A DNA stretch of 64,000 nt from Cryptomeria japonica (taxonomy: Eukaryota; Streptophyta; Pinopsida; Cupressales; Cupressaceae). Location of the stretch: assembly GCF_030272615.1 (NCBI RefSeq), contig NC_081414.1:334289427-334353426 (forward strand), written 5' to 3'. Shown here piece by piece: positions 48,758 through 60,950 of this stretch (position 1 is its first letter; the number at the start of each line of letters is the position of its first letter). The translations under genes and the position numbers were made by a program. The notes beneath the pieces were generated by a model. It searched no databases, was not told where the DNA came from, and worked only from the letters and a program-made list of their open reading frames with translations.

Positions 48758-49918
48758 GAGTCGAGTGAATTGAAGTTGCAAATAGAAGAATTATTGGCCA
48801 AGGGATTCATTCATCCTAGTGTTTCCCCTTGGGGTGCGCCTGTTATCTTTGTTAAGAAGAAAGATGGTTCTCTTTGGTTATGCATTGATTACCAACAGTT
48901 GAATAAGGTAACCATCCGGAATAGATATCCATTGCCTCATATAGATGACCTTTTTGATCAGGTTAAGGGAGCCAAGGTATTCTCTAAGATTGACTTGAAG
49001 TCTGGATACCATTAGTTGCACATTCAGGATGCAGACATTCATAAGACAACATTTCATACTCGTTATGGTCAATATGAGTTCACAATGGTGTCATTTGGGT
49101 TGTCAAACATGCCTTCAGTTTTCATGAGCTTAATGAATGGGGTTTTTCGCACCTACCTTGATCGTTTCGTCATTGTATTCTTGGATGACATTATGATTTA
49201 TTCTAGATCTATGGAGGAGCATGAGGGTCACTTGCGTCAGGTTTTGCAGTGCTTGAGGGAGAATCAACTTTATGCCAATTTGGCAAAGTGTGACTTCTTC
49301 CAGACTGAGCTGAACTATCTTGGTCATGCGGTTTCGGGAGAAGTTATATTCGTGGATCCTACAAAGATCCAAGCCATTATTGATTGGCAAACGCCGACCA
49401 ATGTTTCAAAAGTTAGGAGTTTCATGGGTTTGGCCAGATATTACCATTGCTTTGTTGAAGGCTTTTTCAGGATAGGACACCCGATTACTTCTCTTCAGAG
49501 AAAAGGGAAGAAGTTTGTTTGGTCAGAACAATGTGAAGCAGCTTTTAAGACCTTGAAGGAACTCCTTGTCAGTGCTCCAATTTTGGTAGTTCCTGATCCA
49601 TCTGGAGATTTTATGGTATGTACAGATGCCTCTTTGGAAGGTATAGGTGCAGTACTTATGCAGGATGGACGTGTGGTTGCTTATGAGTCTCGCAAACTCA
49701 AGAACCACGAGTTGAACTATCCAGTTCATGATTTAGAGTTGGCAACTGTAGTTCATGCTTTGTTTAGATGGCAGCATTTCCTGTTAGGGCGTCAGTTTGA
49801 GCTGCATAGTGATCACCGCAGTTTGCAGTATATATTCACACAGCCAAATTTGAATGCTCGACAGTGGAGATGGATGGAATTCTTTTGCGAATATGACTTT
49901 GAGGTTCATTATATTTAG
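48758..49918 (+). pseudogene. gypsy reverse transcriptase and RNase H (stops)
   Basis: RT motifs in order are [39 protein letters not shown] and the active-site box VFLDDIMIYS (about 49174-49203). RNase H follows with VCTDASLEGIGAVLMQDGR at about 49618 and HSDHRSLQYIF at about 49806. The frame is continuous with 48044, broken by TAG at about 49013 and 49916. All catalytic Asp residues expected in RT are visible. Confidence 0.9.
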
Positions 49919-51430
49919 GGGAAAGAGAACATAGTGGCAGATGCTTTGAGTCGTAGGCGGCATGAAGTTTCAGCAATGTCCCTTGAAGTAGACATGAGAG
50001 AGAGGATTCTTGGAGTTCTTCCTCAAGATACTTGGTATCAGGATGTTAGAGCAGTAATAGAGTCTGGAAGGCCTTTAGAGGGTAAATTCTCTAGATATAA
50101 CCATGAGGCAGATGGACTTCTTCGTCACCATGGACAGATCTATGTACCTCCTTTGGAGGGCCTTTGTGTTTTGATCATGACTAAGGCACATTGTGCACCT
50201 TATTCAACACATCCAGGTGTCAAGAAGATGCACGCAGATCTTAGACAGATCTATCATTGGGTGGGTATGAAATGAGACATTGCTGATTTTGTGTCAAAGT
50301 GTTTAGAGTGTTAGCGAGTGAAGGTAGAGCATCAGCACACAGTAGGGCTTTTACAGCCTAATCTAGTACCGGATTGGAAATGGGATATTATTTCCATGGA
50401 TTTTATTGTTGGTTTGCTTGTCTCTTCACGTCATCATGATGCCATCATGGTCATAGTTGACAGATTGAATAAGGTTGCTCATTTTGTTCCTATTTGAGCT
50501 TCCTACACAGCAGCAGTGGTGGCATGAGTCTTCTTAGAAGAAGTAGTGAGATTGCATGGGATTCTAAGGTGGATCATATCTGATAGAGATCTTGTCTTTA
50601 CCTCAGCATTGTGCACCTCACTTCAGCATGCTTTGGGGACTCATTTGAATTTTAGTTTAGCTTATCATCCAGAGACAGATGGTCAGATAGAGAGAGTGAA
50701 TCAAGTATTAGAGGACATGCTTCACATGTATGTGATGGACCAACAGTCACGTTGGGAGGATTATATCTATCTAGTGGAGTTTGCTTATAACAATGGATAT
50801 CATAGCTCCATAGGTATGTCCCCCTTTCAGGCATTGTATGGTCGTCCTTGCCGCACTCCTTTGAGTTGGGATTGGTTAGAGGATAGGGTGCTTATAGGCC
50901 CAGATATTCTTCATGAGATGGAGCAGCAGGTTGAGCGGATTTGTGAGAATTTGGTAGCTACACAGAATAGACAGAAGAAGTATGCAGATGCTCATAGGAT
51001 AGATCGTCAGTTTTCTATTGGCGACCGTGTGTTCTTGAGAGTGCATCCATGGAAGAGTCTGATCCATTATGGAAAGGGTTCTAAGTTGGCGCCTCAATTT
51101 GTTGGACCTTTTGAGATCCTTGAGAGGATAGGACCTGTTGCTTACCATCTAGCCTTGCCACCGAGTCTATCCTGCATCCACGATGTCTTTCATGTTTCAA
51201 TTCTTTGACCTTATCATCCAGATGTGACACATGTTCTTGATTGCAACTCTTTGCAGGTCGAGGCCGAGCAGCTTTCCATGGAGCCCGTGTGCATTCTTCA
51301 GCGTCAGGATTTGATCCTCAGGGGTCATACCATCGACCAGGTAAGGGTCCTATGGGACCCAAATGATGAGACCTCGGTGACTTGGGAGGATGCAGCGAAG
51401 ATGAGAGGGCTGTATTCTTATTTATTTTAG
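49919..51430 (+). pseudogene. gypsy integrase with chromodomain-like tail (stops)
   Basis: After ADALSRR at 49937 come the HHCC region (HCAPYSTHPGVKKMH, then CLEC, with a stop next to it). The core shows D in SMDFIVGL (about 50395), D in WIISDRDLVFTS (about 50569) and E in DGQIERVNQVLEDML (about 50681). A C-terminal GKGSKLAPQFVGPFEI block follows. The end, VLWDPNDETSVTWEDAAKMR, resembles the chromodomain tail of chromoviruses. Stops at about 50273, 50313, 50496, 50525 and 51208 disable it. Confidence 0.88.
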
Positions 51431-51465
51431 GCTTCCAAGAGTAAGCCTAGTTTTGGGGGAGAGAA

Positions 51466-53024
51466 TGTAGTACCCCTACTTGTTTGAACTCATTAGACTC
51501 ATATTTTATTATTGTTTGTTTTCAGTGGATACATTACCATGATATGTTATTCAGATTTGTATGACATTATGCTTTATCTGGAGATGAGATGTATAATTTA
51601 TTTGTAGTATTTCAGTATTTGTGATTTATGGCATTTTATGGATTATTGCTATGTACTAACATTTTACTTTATCTATGCAATGTGTAATTATATATTGTGT
51701 GTTTATGAGTGTATTAGATGCAAGGGGACGATTTTCCTTCACTCATTTCGGTGAGACAGGGAATGTCACGATTCTCCTTCATCAGTGTGTATGCCATGTT
51801 TTCTATATTGTATATATATGCATGTGTGGCTCGGTGATGTAGGATATTGCAGCTACAAGTACAGGGTAGGTACAGGGTATCATCTCCACCTGGCTTCATA
51901 GGTCTGAGCATGCCTTATATTTTCTGATGTAAGTGGAGGAGATAGTAGTTGACCCTATTTTACTCAGTTACACTCGTATGAGTGTCGTCAGTTGGTCATC
52001 TTGTTAATTTGTTCAGCCTTCGTATTTTGTCGTTTGATCTTGCATGGGTAATTGTTTGAGTTTTGTTTAATTTGAGTGTTTTAGTGGATTTAATTAATTA
52101 GTTAAGTTTATGGAATTATCTCATAGTTGTATTGTTTATGCATTGAGATTATAAATTTAGTTAATTAAAAGAAATTATTAAATTAAGTTGCAAGCTGCAT
52201 GATATTAGAAATATATTTTTATTTAAATGGAAAAATAAATTAGATTAATTGTTTTTATTATTTCCTAAAATTTTAATTAAATAAATGAATAAAAAGATTG
52301 ATTAGAATTAAAATATTGTTTTAATTCTTTATTTAGAAAATTAATTAATTTGCATGAGAAAAGAAAAGAAAGAATAATGATTTTTAATTATTGCATGTTA
52401 GCTTATCTTTTGTGATAAATTTAGAAAATAAAATAAAATTACTATTATTCTAAATTTAGGTTATTTGAGAAAAAGTTATTGAACCTAGAATTTTAGTTTA
52501 AATAGGGGAATAGGTCTTTATTTTAGTTACACTGAAAACAGGTCAAGAATTTTAGGTGAAGAAAATTATTGGAAGTTTATTGAAAGGATTAGGGCTCTTC
52601 TATAGATTTCTTCCAGGAAAGCTATACCAAGTTGGATGAATTCTTAGTTGTGGGTTTTAGTAAATATTTCTATTTTTCTCTGATTGATGTGTGTGTGTAA
52701 AGTTATTCTCAAATACAAACCCTCTTCTGGTGAATTCGAGTTTTGTTTTAAAATCCATGCCTGATGTGTATTTCTAATTTATGGGAAGAATGTAATTTTG
52801 AAAAAAATTAGGAAAATTATTATAGAAAATTCATCAAGATTTTATGATGCATAGAGAATTGCAAGATTTGTGAGAAAGGGTATTTACCTGAGAAATTATC
52901 TTCTCTCGTTTGATTTTGTTTGGCTATGGCAGTTTTATTTATTAATGGAATCTCTGTAAAATGGTTTTATTACCTTAAGAAAATAAATTTAATTATACAT
53001 TAAATTTATTTGGGTTAATTAAAT

Positions 53025-53097
<73 letters not shown>

Positions 53098-53521
53098 AAG
53101 GATTAAATTCTGTGAAAATAGAATTATTGAAAAAATATTGTTTTTATTAAAATTACTGTTAAAATTTTATTAAATATATATATATATAAACATTAAATTA
53201 AAAAAAATAATATTAAAAAAAAAAAATTTTAAATTTAATTTATTAAATTTTGTGGGGAGGCTATGCCTCTACCCACGCAGCAACTACCAAAGGTAGCGGT
53301 TGCTGCCATAAGGCAGCAGCGCCACCCAAAGGTAGCGACTGTTACCATAGGGCAGTAGCACTACCCAAGGGTAGTGTTGGCTGCCATATGGTGGCACCGC
53401 TGCCTTAGGGTGGCTATTTAAAAGTTTAAATTTAATGTTAATTTTCATTTTATTTATTATTTTATTTTTTATTTAGTTTTTATTTTTTTTAAATAAATAA
53501 TAATAAAATAATTATAATGTG

Positions 53522-53591
<70 letters not shown>

Positions 53592-55237
53592 AATAGATAT
53601 ATATGTATATATATAGTTGTTTTTATTTTTAATTATCAATTTAAAGATTTTTGTTATATGAATAAAGAATTTAGAATTTAGTTATTTTAGGAAAAAACTT
53701 ATAATTTTAGATTCAATATTCATGTTGGAAATACATTAGGAGATTAATTCATATGTGAATTTATTTAACTTTATTGGACAAATGACAAGTTTATGTATTA
53801 TAGTTGTAAATTCTTGTTATCTGGAAATTCTTAAATTGCATGTTATTTATGCTTTTGGTTGTTTTAAGGAAAGATTGCCTGTAATAGGATCTTGTGTATA
53901 TTGTGTTCTCAGTCAAGCTTAATTTCATTGCTATTCTAGTTGATTTGTCGTTGTGTCCTATGTCATTATTTCTCCTTGGTCAGGTGTTGTTGTATAACCT
54001 TATTGATGTGAGCCATTGTGTGTGTTCGTCCAAATGGTCAATCTTGGGTTAGTGATTATGTATCCTTCACCTGTGCTTTGTCAAGATTGTTTATGGTTGT
54101 CTGTTTCGCCATAGAGTTCTCATAGAGAGAGACATTTCCTGTTATTGTTCTATGAGAGAGAGTGGCATTCGAGCGGAGGCCGTGCCCGAAGTGGATGACA
54201 GGATAACCCGTCGAAAGTCAATTAAAAAGTGATAACCTAATAATTGATTAGGGGGTGGGTAGATTAAATATTAATTAAGATAAATGTACCTCGTGCATAG
54301 GTGAGTGCTAGTACAGGGCTCATAATGTTATGAGAAGGCCTGGAATGGAAAACTTACCACCTTGTCTTCACGAAAGGATTGGTAGGGTCCGCCTGAGACT
54401 TAGATGGAACCAAGGGCTCAGTAGAGGTTACCAGGAGAAACCCAAGATGGGGGCTGGGACCTATGGATGTTGTACCATGGTATCCACCATAAGACATGCG
54501 ATGACACTCTCTCCTTAGAATCACTAGTGTTTTGTGAGTTGAGTCACATGGATGATTGAGGAGTCTTGTAGTCCTTTCGTACTTATCTTACTTTGCTTGC
54601 TTGAGGGTTTTCTACTATCTCCTAGCACGGTGGGGTGGTTCCATTTCAGGATCACATGGTCGGGTGGTAGTGCCACTTCCCATCAGATGTTTTAGATTGT
54701 TTCTTTAGGTGAGGAAAGGCTTCGTTGGTGTTTCTTGGTTCGTGGTTCATGCACCAGCTCTTGTTCAAGATCATTGTTCAGTTGAGACCTTGTGGTCATT
54801 GTATCAGACTTTTATGTAACCTTGATATTGTAACTTTGTAATCTGTGGCATTATTTGAAGCCATGTGTTTATGGATATTGTAATAGTATGTTAGTGGAAT
54901 GTATATTGTTCAGTTGCTTTGATCTTATGTTAAATTGTTTTATGGAATTTGGATACATTGGAATACTTTCATTTCTTTCATTATGGAATTTAGATGTATG
55001 TGTAGTTTTAAACTTAGCATTTAATTTATCTAATTAAATGGACAATTGGTTTTACTGTGGTGTTAATATAATCTACGAATTAATCTTCATTGGTAACCCT
55101 CATATGTTAGACTTTTGTTGTGTTATTAAACATGCAATGGTTGTAGCTAATGCACTTAGTCTTTAAAAAAAAATTATTTCACCCTTTAGTTGCCTAGTTG
55201 TGTTGTTTTCCTTTAGGGTTCTTGGTGGGGCATTACA
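51466..55237 (+). repeat. gypsy 3' LTR (3772 bp)
   Basis: Begins TGTAGTACCCC after the polypurine tract and ends GGGGCATTACA. It differs from the 5' LTR by many point changes, a long (AT)n at 53025-53093, another (AT)n at about 53525-53587, and fewer minisatellite units at about 53289-53414. Confidence 0.93.
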
Positions 55238-55384
55238 AAAGGAGAGAGGGAGAGGGAGAGAGAGGGAAATTGGGGAAAGGAGAGGGGGAGAGGGAGAGAG
55301 AGGGAGATTGGGAAAAGGAGAGGGGGAGAGGGAGAGAGGGAGAGGGAGCTAAGAGAGACAAAGACAGAGACAGAGACAGAGATA

Positions 55385-55445
<61 letters not shown>

Positions 55446-56342
55446 GGGGAGAGGGAGAGAGGGAGAGAGGGATATTTTGAAAAGGAGAGAGAGAAAGAGA
55501 GTAGGGGGAGAGGGGGTAAGAGAGAGAGTAGGAGATAGGAGGAGAGGAATAGAATAGGATAAGGAGAGGGGGAAGGAAGATGAGAGAGAGGAAAAGAAGA
55601 GATGCATGCATGTATACAAACATATATACATATATCTATATAAATATATGTATATATAACTATAGATATGCATATATACATACATAAACACATATTATAT
55701 AGGTATGTCTATAATATGTGTAGTAAATAGTATGTTGTAACTTTGTAATCTGTGGTATTATTTGAAGCCATGTGTTTGTGGATATTGTAATAGTATGTTA
55801 GTGGAATGTATGTTGTTTAGTTGCTTTGATCTTATGTTAAATTTTTTTATGGAATTTGGATACATTGGAATACTTTCATTTCTTTCGTTATGGAATTTAG
55901 ATGTATGTGTAGTTTTAAACTTAGCATTTAATTTATCTAATTAAATGGACAATTGGTTTTACTATGGTGTTAATATAATCTATGAATTAATCTTCGTTGG
56001 TAACCCTTAGGAAATCATATGTTAGACTTCCGTTGTGTTATTAAACGTGCAATGGTTGTAGCTAATGCACTTAGTCTTTAAAAAAAAAATTATTTCACCC
56101 TTTAGTTGCCTAGTTGTGTTGTTTTCCTTTAGGGTTATTGGTGGGGCATTAAAAAAGGAGAGATGGAGAGGGAGAGAGAGGGAGATTGGGGAAAGGAGAG
56201 GGGGAGAGGGAGAGAGAGGGAGATTGGGAAAAGGAGAGGGGGAGAGGGAGAGAGGGAGAGGGAGCTGAGAGAGAGATAGAGACAGAGACAAAGGGAGAGA
56301 TAGAGACAGAGGGAGAGAGGGAGACAGAGACAGAGGGAGATT

Positions 56343-56405
<63 letters not shown>

Positions 56406-56489
56406 GGGGGTAAGAGAGAATAGGGGAGAGGGAGAGAGGGATATTGGGAACAGGAGAGGGAGAGAGGGAGAGAGAGGGAGATTTTGAAA

Positions 56490-56538
<49 letters not shown>

Positions 56539-56768
56539 TAGGGGGGAGAGGGGGTAAGAGAGAGAATATGGGATAGGAAGAGAGGAATAGAATAGGATAA
56601 GGAGAGGGGGAAGGAAGATGAGAGAGAGAGGAAAAGAAGAGATGCATGCATGTATACAAACATATATACATATATCTATATAAATATATGTATATATAAC
56701 TATAGATATGCATATATACATACATAAACACATATTATATAGGTATTTCTAAAATATGTGTAGTAAAT
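54827..56768 (+). repeat. post-insertion tandem duplication of the gypsy/E1 junction
   Basis: Unit 1 (about 54827-55733) is the last ~410 bases of the 3' LTR, a GA-rich block and a TATATACATA-rich block. Unit 2 (about 55734-56768) repeats the same order, ending in the same GTAGTAAAT word. GA tracts lie at about 55380-55441, 56343-56402 and 56490-56530. Long Ser/Leu/Pro or Arg/Glu/Gly open frames here are low-complexity artefacts. Confidence 0.85.
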
Positions 56769-56794
56769 GCTAAGTTTACAAGCATACATTATTA

Positions 56795-57018
56795 TGTCTT
56801 CATAACCCGTACGGGTTTTGTGAAACAAAAAAAAATGTTTTTAGTTTAACATAACCCATACGGGTTTTGTGAAACAAAAAAAATGTTTTTAGTTTTACAT
56901 AACCCGTATGGGTTTTGTAAAACTAAAAATAAAGGTTTTAGTTCTACATAACCCATATGGGTTATTTAGAACCGCAAATAGTACTTTTTGTTTTTCAAAA
57001 CCCGTGCAGGTTTTGTCT
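56795..57018. promoter_or_regulatory. E1 right palindrome array, part 2 (right of the gypsy)
   Basis: Five copies of CATAACCCGTACGGGTTTTG-like units start at 56801, 56850, 56898, 56947 and 56996, a 48-49-base period matching the three copies at 42734-42856. Spacers are A/T-rich and include a repeated AAAATGTTTTTAGTTT. Confidence 0.85.
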
Positions 57019-57867
57019 TGGTAAGAGGGTTGGAAAATGACCCTAAGGCTTGCAAGCCCATTTCCACCCCCTTTTTTGTCCCTTTACATGTTTTTTCATC
57101 CTCCAACATGATTTCTCAACTTCATCATCATTAGGTTTACAAATGATCAAGTGGGTATCTCTAAAATTACCACCATAATCTCACACATCTTCTTAGTTTT
57201 CTGACCATATAATTTTTTCTATTTTTGGACAACATTAGCATAGTAAACTTTAATTTTCTTTATCAGTGCCTTGATAGTCCTCACAGACATATGTCTACTA
57301 TTTTTTTAATAACTTTTGATATACTTGACCAAATTCAAAATAACTTACATATTATTCTTCTACACTAGATTCTATACACTTTTTTTAAAAAAAATTGAAT
57401 TTTTTATTATTTTAATGCAAGATATGCCCAGTGGACGAAAAGGTACCAAATTTTTCAGGATGCAGTCATTTCAAAAAATCATAAAAAAACAAATACTAAA
57501 TGGAAAATTACAAAAAAAATACACAACTTCTAGATCTCACTCTTACCTATCATCCTACCAAAGGGTTTTGCAAAATACTAAATCTAACTATATATTTTGT
57601 GCAACGCATGAAAACAACTATGTTATATTTTTCTGAAAAAATCAGGAATAGTTTTTTGTGTGTGAAAGGTTTGACCCTCGTAATCTTATCCAATTTTTAA
57701 AAAAATTAGTAGTTTAGAAACTAGATTCAGTGTACTACAATTCTTATTCTTTTCTCAACTCCTAGTTTTGAGTGCACGACCTTCAAATATCTCTTTGAAG
57801 TTCAGGTTTACCTATTTTCAAAAGAAAAAAAAAAGAAAAAAAGTGGCTACTTATACCCCCCTTTTTT
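57019..57867. other. E1 right subterminal non-coding region
   Basis: AT-rich sequence between the palindrome array and the right TIR. Short open frames near 57316-57700 are AT-driven and lack motifs. Runs of A and T near 57820-57868 border the TIR. Confidence 0.45.
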
Positions 57868-57891
57868 TTCACCATCTTGGTGCACTTACCC
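57868..57891 (-). repeat. E1 right terminal inverted repeat
   Basis: Read on the minus strand, these bases match 28103-28126 with one difference. They are followed by ACTA (57892-57895). Confidence 0.75.
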
Positions 57892-57895
57892 ACTA

Positions 57896-59535
57896 GCCCA
57901 CCACACTTCATGCACATATATATGCCTGAGAATAAGGATCTTAGCTTACAAATACTTTTTTAAAACTATCAAGAGGGCTACAAAAAGAAGGATGACCATG
58001 ATGAGTTGAATAAGAATTTTGCAAATTTGAGACAAAGCAATAACAGATATAATTTGTAGGTGGAGAGAAACAAATTTTTACATGTATAACATATCTTACA
58101 CCATTGACAAAAAGTTTACAGCCCTATGCAATGTTGATCTTTATATCATGTATTTATGGATGATCTAACAACATATAGTATCTTAATTTCTAAGATATCA
58201 CATGGAAAAGGAAGTCAATCGTGTGGTTCAATTGTAATAGAAAAATAATAGTAGGAAAAGAATGTATAACAAAATCAATAACATACTAATTTTATATGTT
58301 GCAAAGATTCTTATGAGATTGATCTTCTTAATGTTGCTCATGAGGTTGAGGATGTTCTTGCTCAACCTAATGTGTTGGGGCAAGTTCCTCCTTCTCCTTC
58401 AATGGACCTTAAATATTTGGACTGCCTCCCTATTGTGCAAGGTCATTTGTTGTCTCCTCCCATTGGCTTCCCTTTGATGGGGTTGGATCAAAAGAAGTTG
58501 GATTTTTTTCCCCTTTTTTCTAGGTTCTTCCTATAAGGGATAAAGAAAATTTGTTATTGATCATGGGAGTGTTTCTTCAGAGCTACATGTTTCTTCTCAT
58601 CTTTCCCCTCTCATGAGGTCATGGATTAAGTTTGGATTCAAACCCCCATGACATATCCCTCTTCCTAAGGTTGCACTTGTAGCCTTGTTGCCTTTCTTCT
58701 TTCTTTGTCTTGTCAGTTTGTCTCACTCACAATTTTTGTTGCTTTCACCTCTTGACAATTTTTGGCTTAGCCTTTTTGGGCAGCATTATTAAGGGTTCAA
58801 GTCCTATCTCAATTTACCCAATCAAAACATATTAATTTTAGAAATTTGATGTATTAAAATTTTATTTTTGCAAACAATCTTTACTAAATTTCATAGTGTA
58901 AATTAACTAATTATCATAGATTGAGTCACAAATTGCTTGCAACATAATATAATGATATGAATATAAAAAATTTATCAAATAGGAATATTATATATTTATT
59001 ACAAATTTATCATGGAATAGCAACAAACACTAGAGTAAATTGCAAACACAAACAACTTTTTAAATATTGCAAATACTCATAAACCAAAACTAGTTGAATT
59101 GCATTACTGCTTGAAGCTCTATTGTAACCTCTAAATGAGATCACCCTCATGTACCAAATGGGTTCCATCCTCTAATACTTGAAACCAATGGATTTTCATC
59201 CACTATGCAATCTCCTATGAGTGTTTGTCCATGAAAATATCATGAACACAAAATACAATAGCAAATACATTGAGATGAGATGATTTCTCCAATAGAAATG
59301 TTACATTTTTTATATTTTTCAGCCCAAACTTGGGCATTCAAAATCTCATACCTCATTTTAAAGGCAAAACTAATTAAATAACTCTTCAGCGTCATCTACC
59401 TAATCCTAAATGTGCACATGGGCCCAACATTTAAAATTACTAGTTATATAACAAGGTCAATCCTAAAAGCTTTAGAAGAATTAAATCATTTTATATGACT
59501 TGTGTGATTTATCCAAGAAATTAAATTAATTAAAA
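57896..59535. other. AT-rich inter-element spacer
   Basis: No gene is supportable. A weak stretch near 58300-58500 reads in one frame as LLNVAHEVEDVLAQPNVLGQ, which might be a fossil of a retroelement ORF. Nothing else is recognised. Confidence 0.4.
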
Positions 59536-60177
59536 ATGGGACATATACCAACAATATGCCCAAATTGTTCACTAGCGATGGAGTGCGGGAGCGGGAGAGG
59601 TGAAGGTGGAGGCGAAAGCCTTAGGGTTTATGGTGTAGCCAGTGGCAATGGAGAGGATGAAGATTCTAATGCTGATGGTGGACCTGGCCTTTCTGTGTGC
59701 CCTTTTGGGGCCTTCAACTTTTGCTTTGTTGGAGTGGCTCCTCCTTGGCATCTACAGCTTGGTCTGTCTGAGTATGCGCTCTATGGATAGGTTGTGGGTG
59801 GTCTTCATTTTGTTGTTTTGGTGGAGGGCTTAGGAGCGGCTTTTCTCCCAAGTCGTGTTGGTTCTGTGTTGGGCATTTTTATAGGCTTACCTTCCTTTGG
59901 CCCTTCTTTGTGGTTGTTATGTTCTTTGAGCCATTTCTCTTTGGGGTGTGTATGTGATCTGCTTTTTGGTGCAGGTCTTTGGGTGGGTTGTTGTGTGGAC
60001 GTGGTTCTAAGCCTCGTCCTTTGGAGTGGTTTGATTGTAAAGCTTCCCAGTTCTGGGTCTTGGTTTTTTGCCCCTGTTGAGCCTCTCTGCGACTATCCTT
60101 TGGTAAATATGGGGGTTTTTCCCCTATTTTATATGTGGAGGGTTAGTGTAGGATCATGGGGGGCCAAAAAGTGGTGA
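59536..60177 (+). other. GC-richer island with unidentified open frames
   Basis: Base composition changes sharply to G and T rich. Overlapping open frames encode a Gly/Glu-rich start (ECGSGRGEGGGE) or hydrophobic Leu/Trp-rich peptides, with no motif or splice pattern I trust. It may be a fragment of a LINE or pseudogene. Confidence 0.25.
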
Positions 60178-60282
60178 TGTGAAAAAAATAGCCGTCTTCA
60201 CTTGCCTAAAAACGCGAAAATCCATGTTGACTTTTTGCTTGGCCTAGGTGTCAGTACACCTTAGTATGGTAATTACCTATGC

Positions 60283-60745
60283 AAATCAGATATCTGATTT
60301 TTATTTGTAATTTTAAATTAAAAAATATATTATATAATATAATATAATATATTTTATAATATAATACAATATGTATTATATAATATAACAATATATTATA
60401 TAATACGTATTATATAATATATTATTATATTATATATATTATATTGTATATATTATATTGTATTATATAATATAATATAATATATAATATAATAATATAT
60501 TATATAATATATTATTATATTATATTGTATTATATAATATAATATAATATATAATATAATAATATATTATATAATATATTATTATATTATATATGTTATT
60601 TTAAAATAATTTAAGTATAAAAATTGGATATCCGATTTTCTGAGACAAATATATTTCGACAGTGACAGCCCATGAGTCATTTTTAACTCACGGGCTACAC
60701 GATTTTATAAAAATTCAATATCCAGTGCACCCAATATCCGGTGTT
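60283..60745. promoter_or_regulatory. E2 subterminal palindromes (core GATATC) around an AT microsatellite
   Basis: AAATCAGATATCTGATTT (60283-60300) is a perfect palindrome, and 60621-60638 (AAATTGGATATCCGATTT) has one mismatched pair. Partial copies with CAATATCC lie at about 60717 and 60731. Between them, about 60320-60600, is a TATAATATA-rich microsatellite. Confidence 0.65.
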
Positions 60746-60950
60746 TTGGCCAAAAATTGCTAAAAAATAGATTGAAAGGTAAGAATTTTATTGTTTTCAA
60801 TCATTTTCATTCATTTTTTGTATTTTTTGTTAATGTTTATTTGATTTTTCATTGAAAATATGGTTTTTTTCATGAAAACTAGGTTTTTTAAAATCAAATA
60901 CCTAATTGTTTAAATTTGTTAACTAAATTTAATTGTTTACATTCAATTAG

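Larger units (their letters stand above)
42869..55237 (+). mobile_element. Ty3/gypsy chromovirus, structurally complete, TSD AAAGG
   Basis: Two long LTRs (42869-46587 and 51466-55237), both TG...CA, flank a primer-binding site, gag-pol and a polypurine tract (TTTTGGGGGAGAGAA, 51451-51465). AAAGG is duplicated at 42864-42868 and 55238-55242. Pol order is protease, RT, RNase H, integrase, then a chromodomain-like tail. LTRs of ~3.7 kb and the tail suggest a Tekay/Del-like lineage. Stops in pol make it non-autonomous today. Confidence 0.93.
28103..57891. mobile_element. candidate composite DNA transposon E1 with two nested retroelements
   Basis: The ends are a 24-bp inverted pair with one mismatch, starting GGGTAAGTRCACCAAGATGG. 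ACTA lies directly outside both ends (28099-28102 and 57892-57895). Subterminal palindrome arrays with core AACCCGTACGGGTT lie inside both ends. Gene A (plus) and a DDE-like gene (minus) point inward, and a satellite array follows gene A. The gypsy element 42869-55237 and the LTR element at 36985-39438 are later insertions; without them about 15 kb remains. That both ends belong to one element is inferred from the TIR, the TSD and the shared palindromes. The superfamily is not assigned. Confidence 0.6.

Noticed and set aside
46196-55944. A conserved 60-codon ORF starting MKPC, seen three times
   Set aside because: The three copies are the same LTR end and its duplicate. Identity is explained by recent LTR duplication, and no motif or initiation context supports a gene.
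55198-56733. Long Ser/Leu/Pro-rich and Arg/Glu/Gly-rich ORFs
   Set aside because: They are translations of GA/CT microsatellites on both strands.
57316-57700. Possible small genes in the E1 right subterminal region
   Set aside because: Lys/Phe/Tyr-rich translation of AT-rich DNA with no motif or paralogue.
28099-57895. Reading E1 as a CACTA element, or taking CTAG as the true terminus
   Set aside because: The terminal bases are not CACTA and the TSD would be 3 bp. CTAG appears at the outer edge of all three ends, but extending the TIR to include it removes the flanking duplication, so GGGTAAG with TSD ACTA fits better. The point is not settled.
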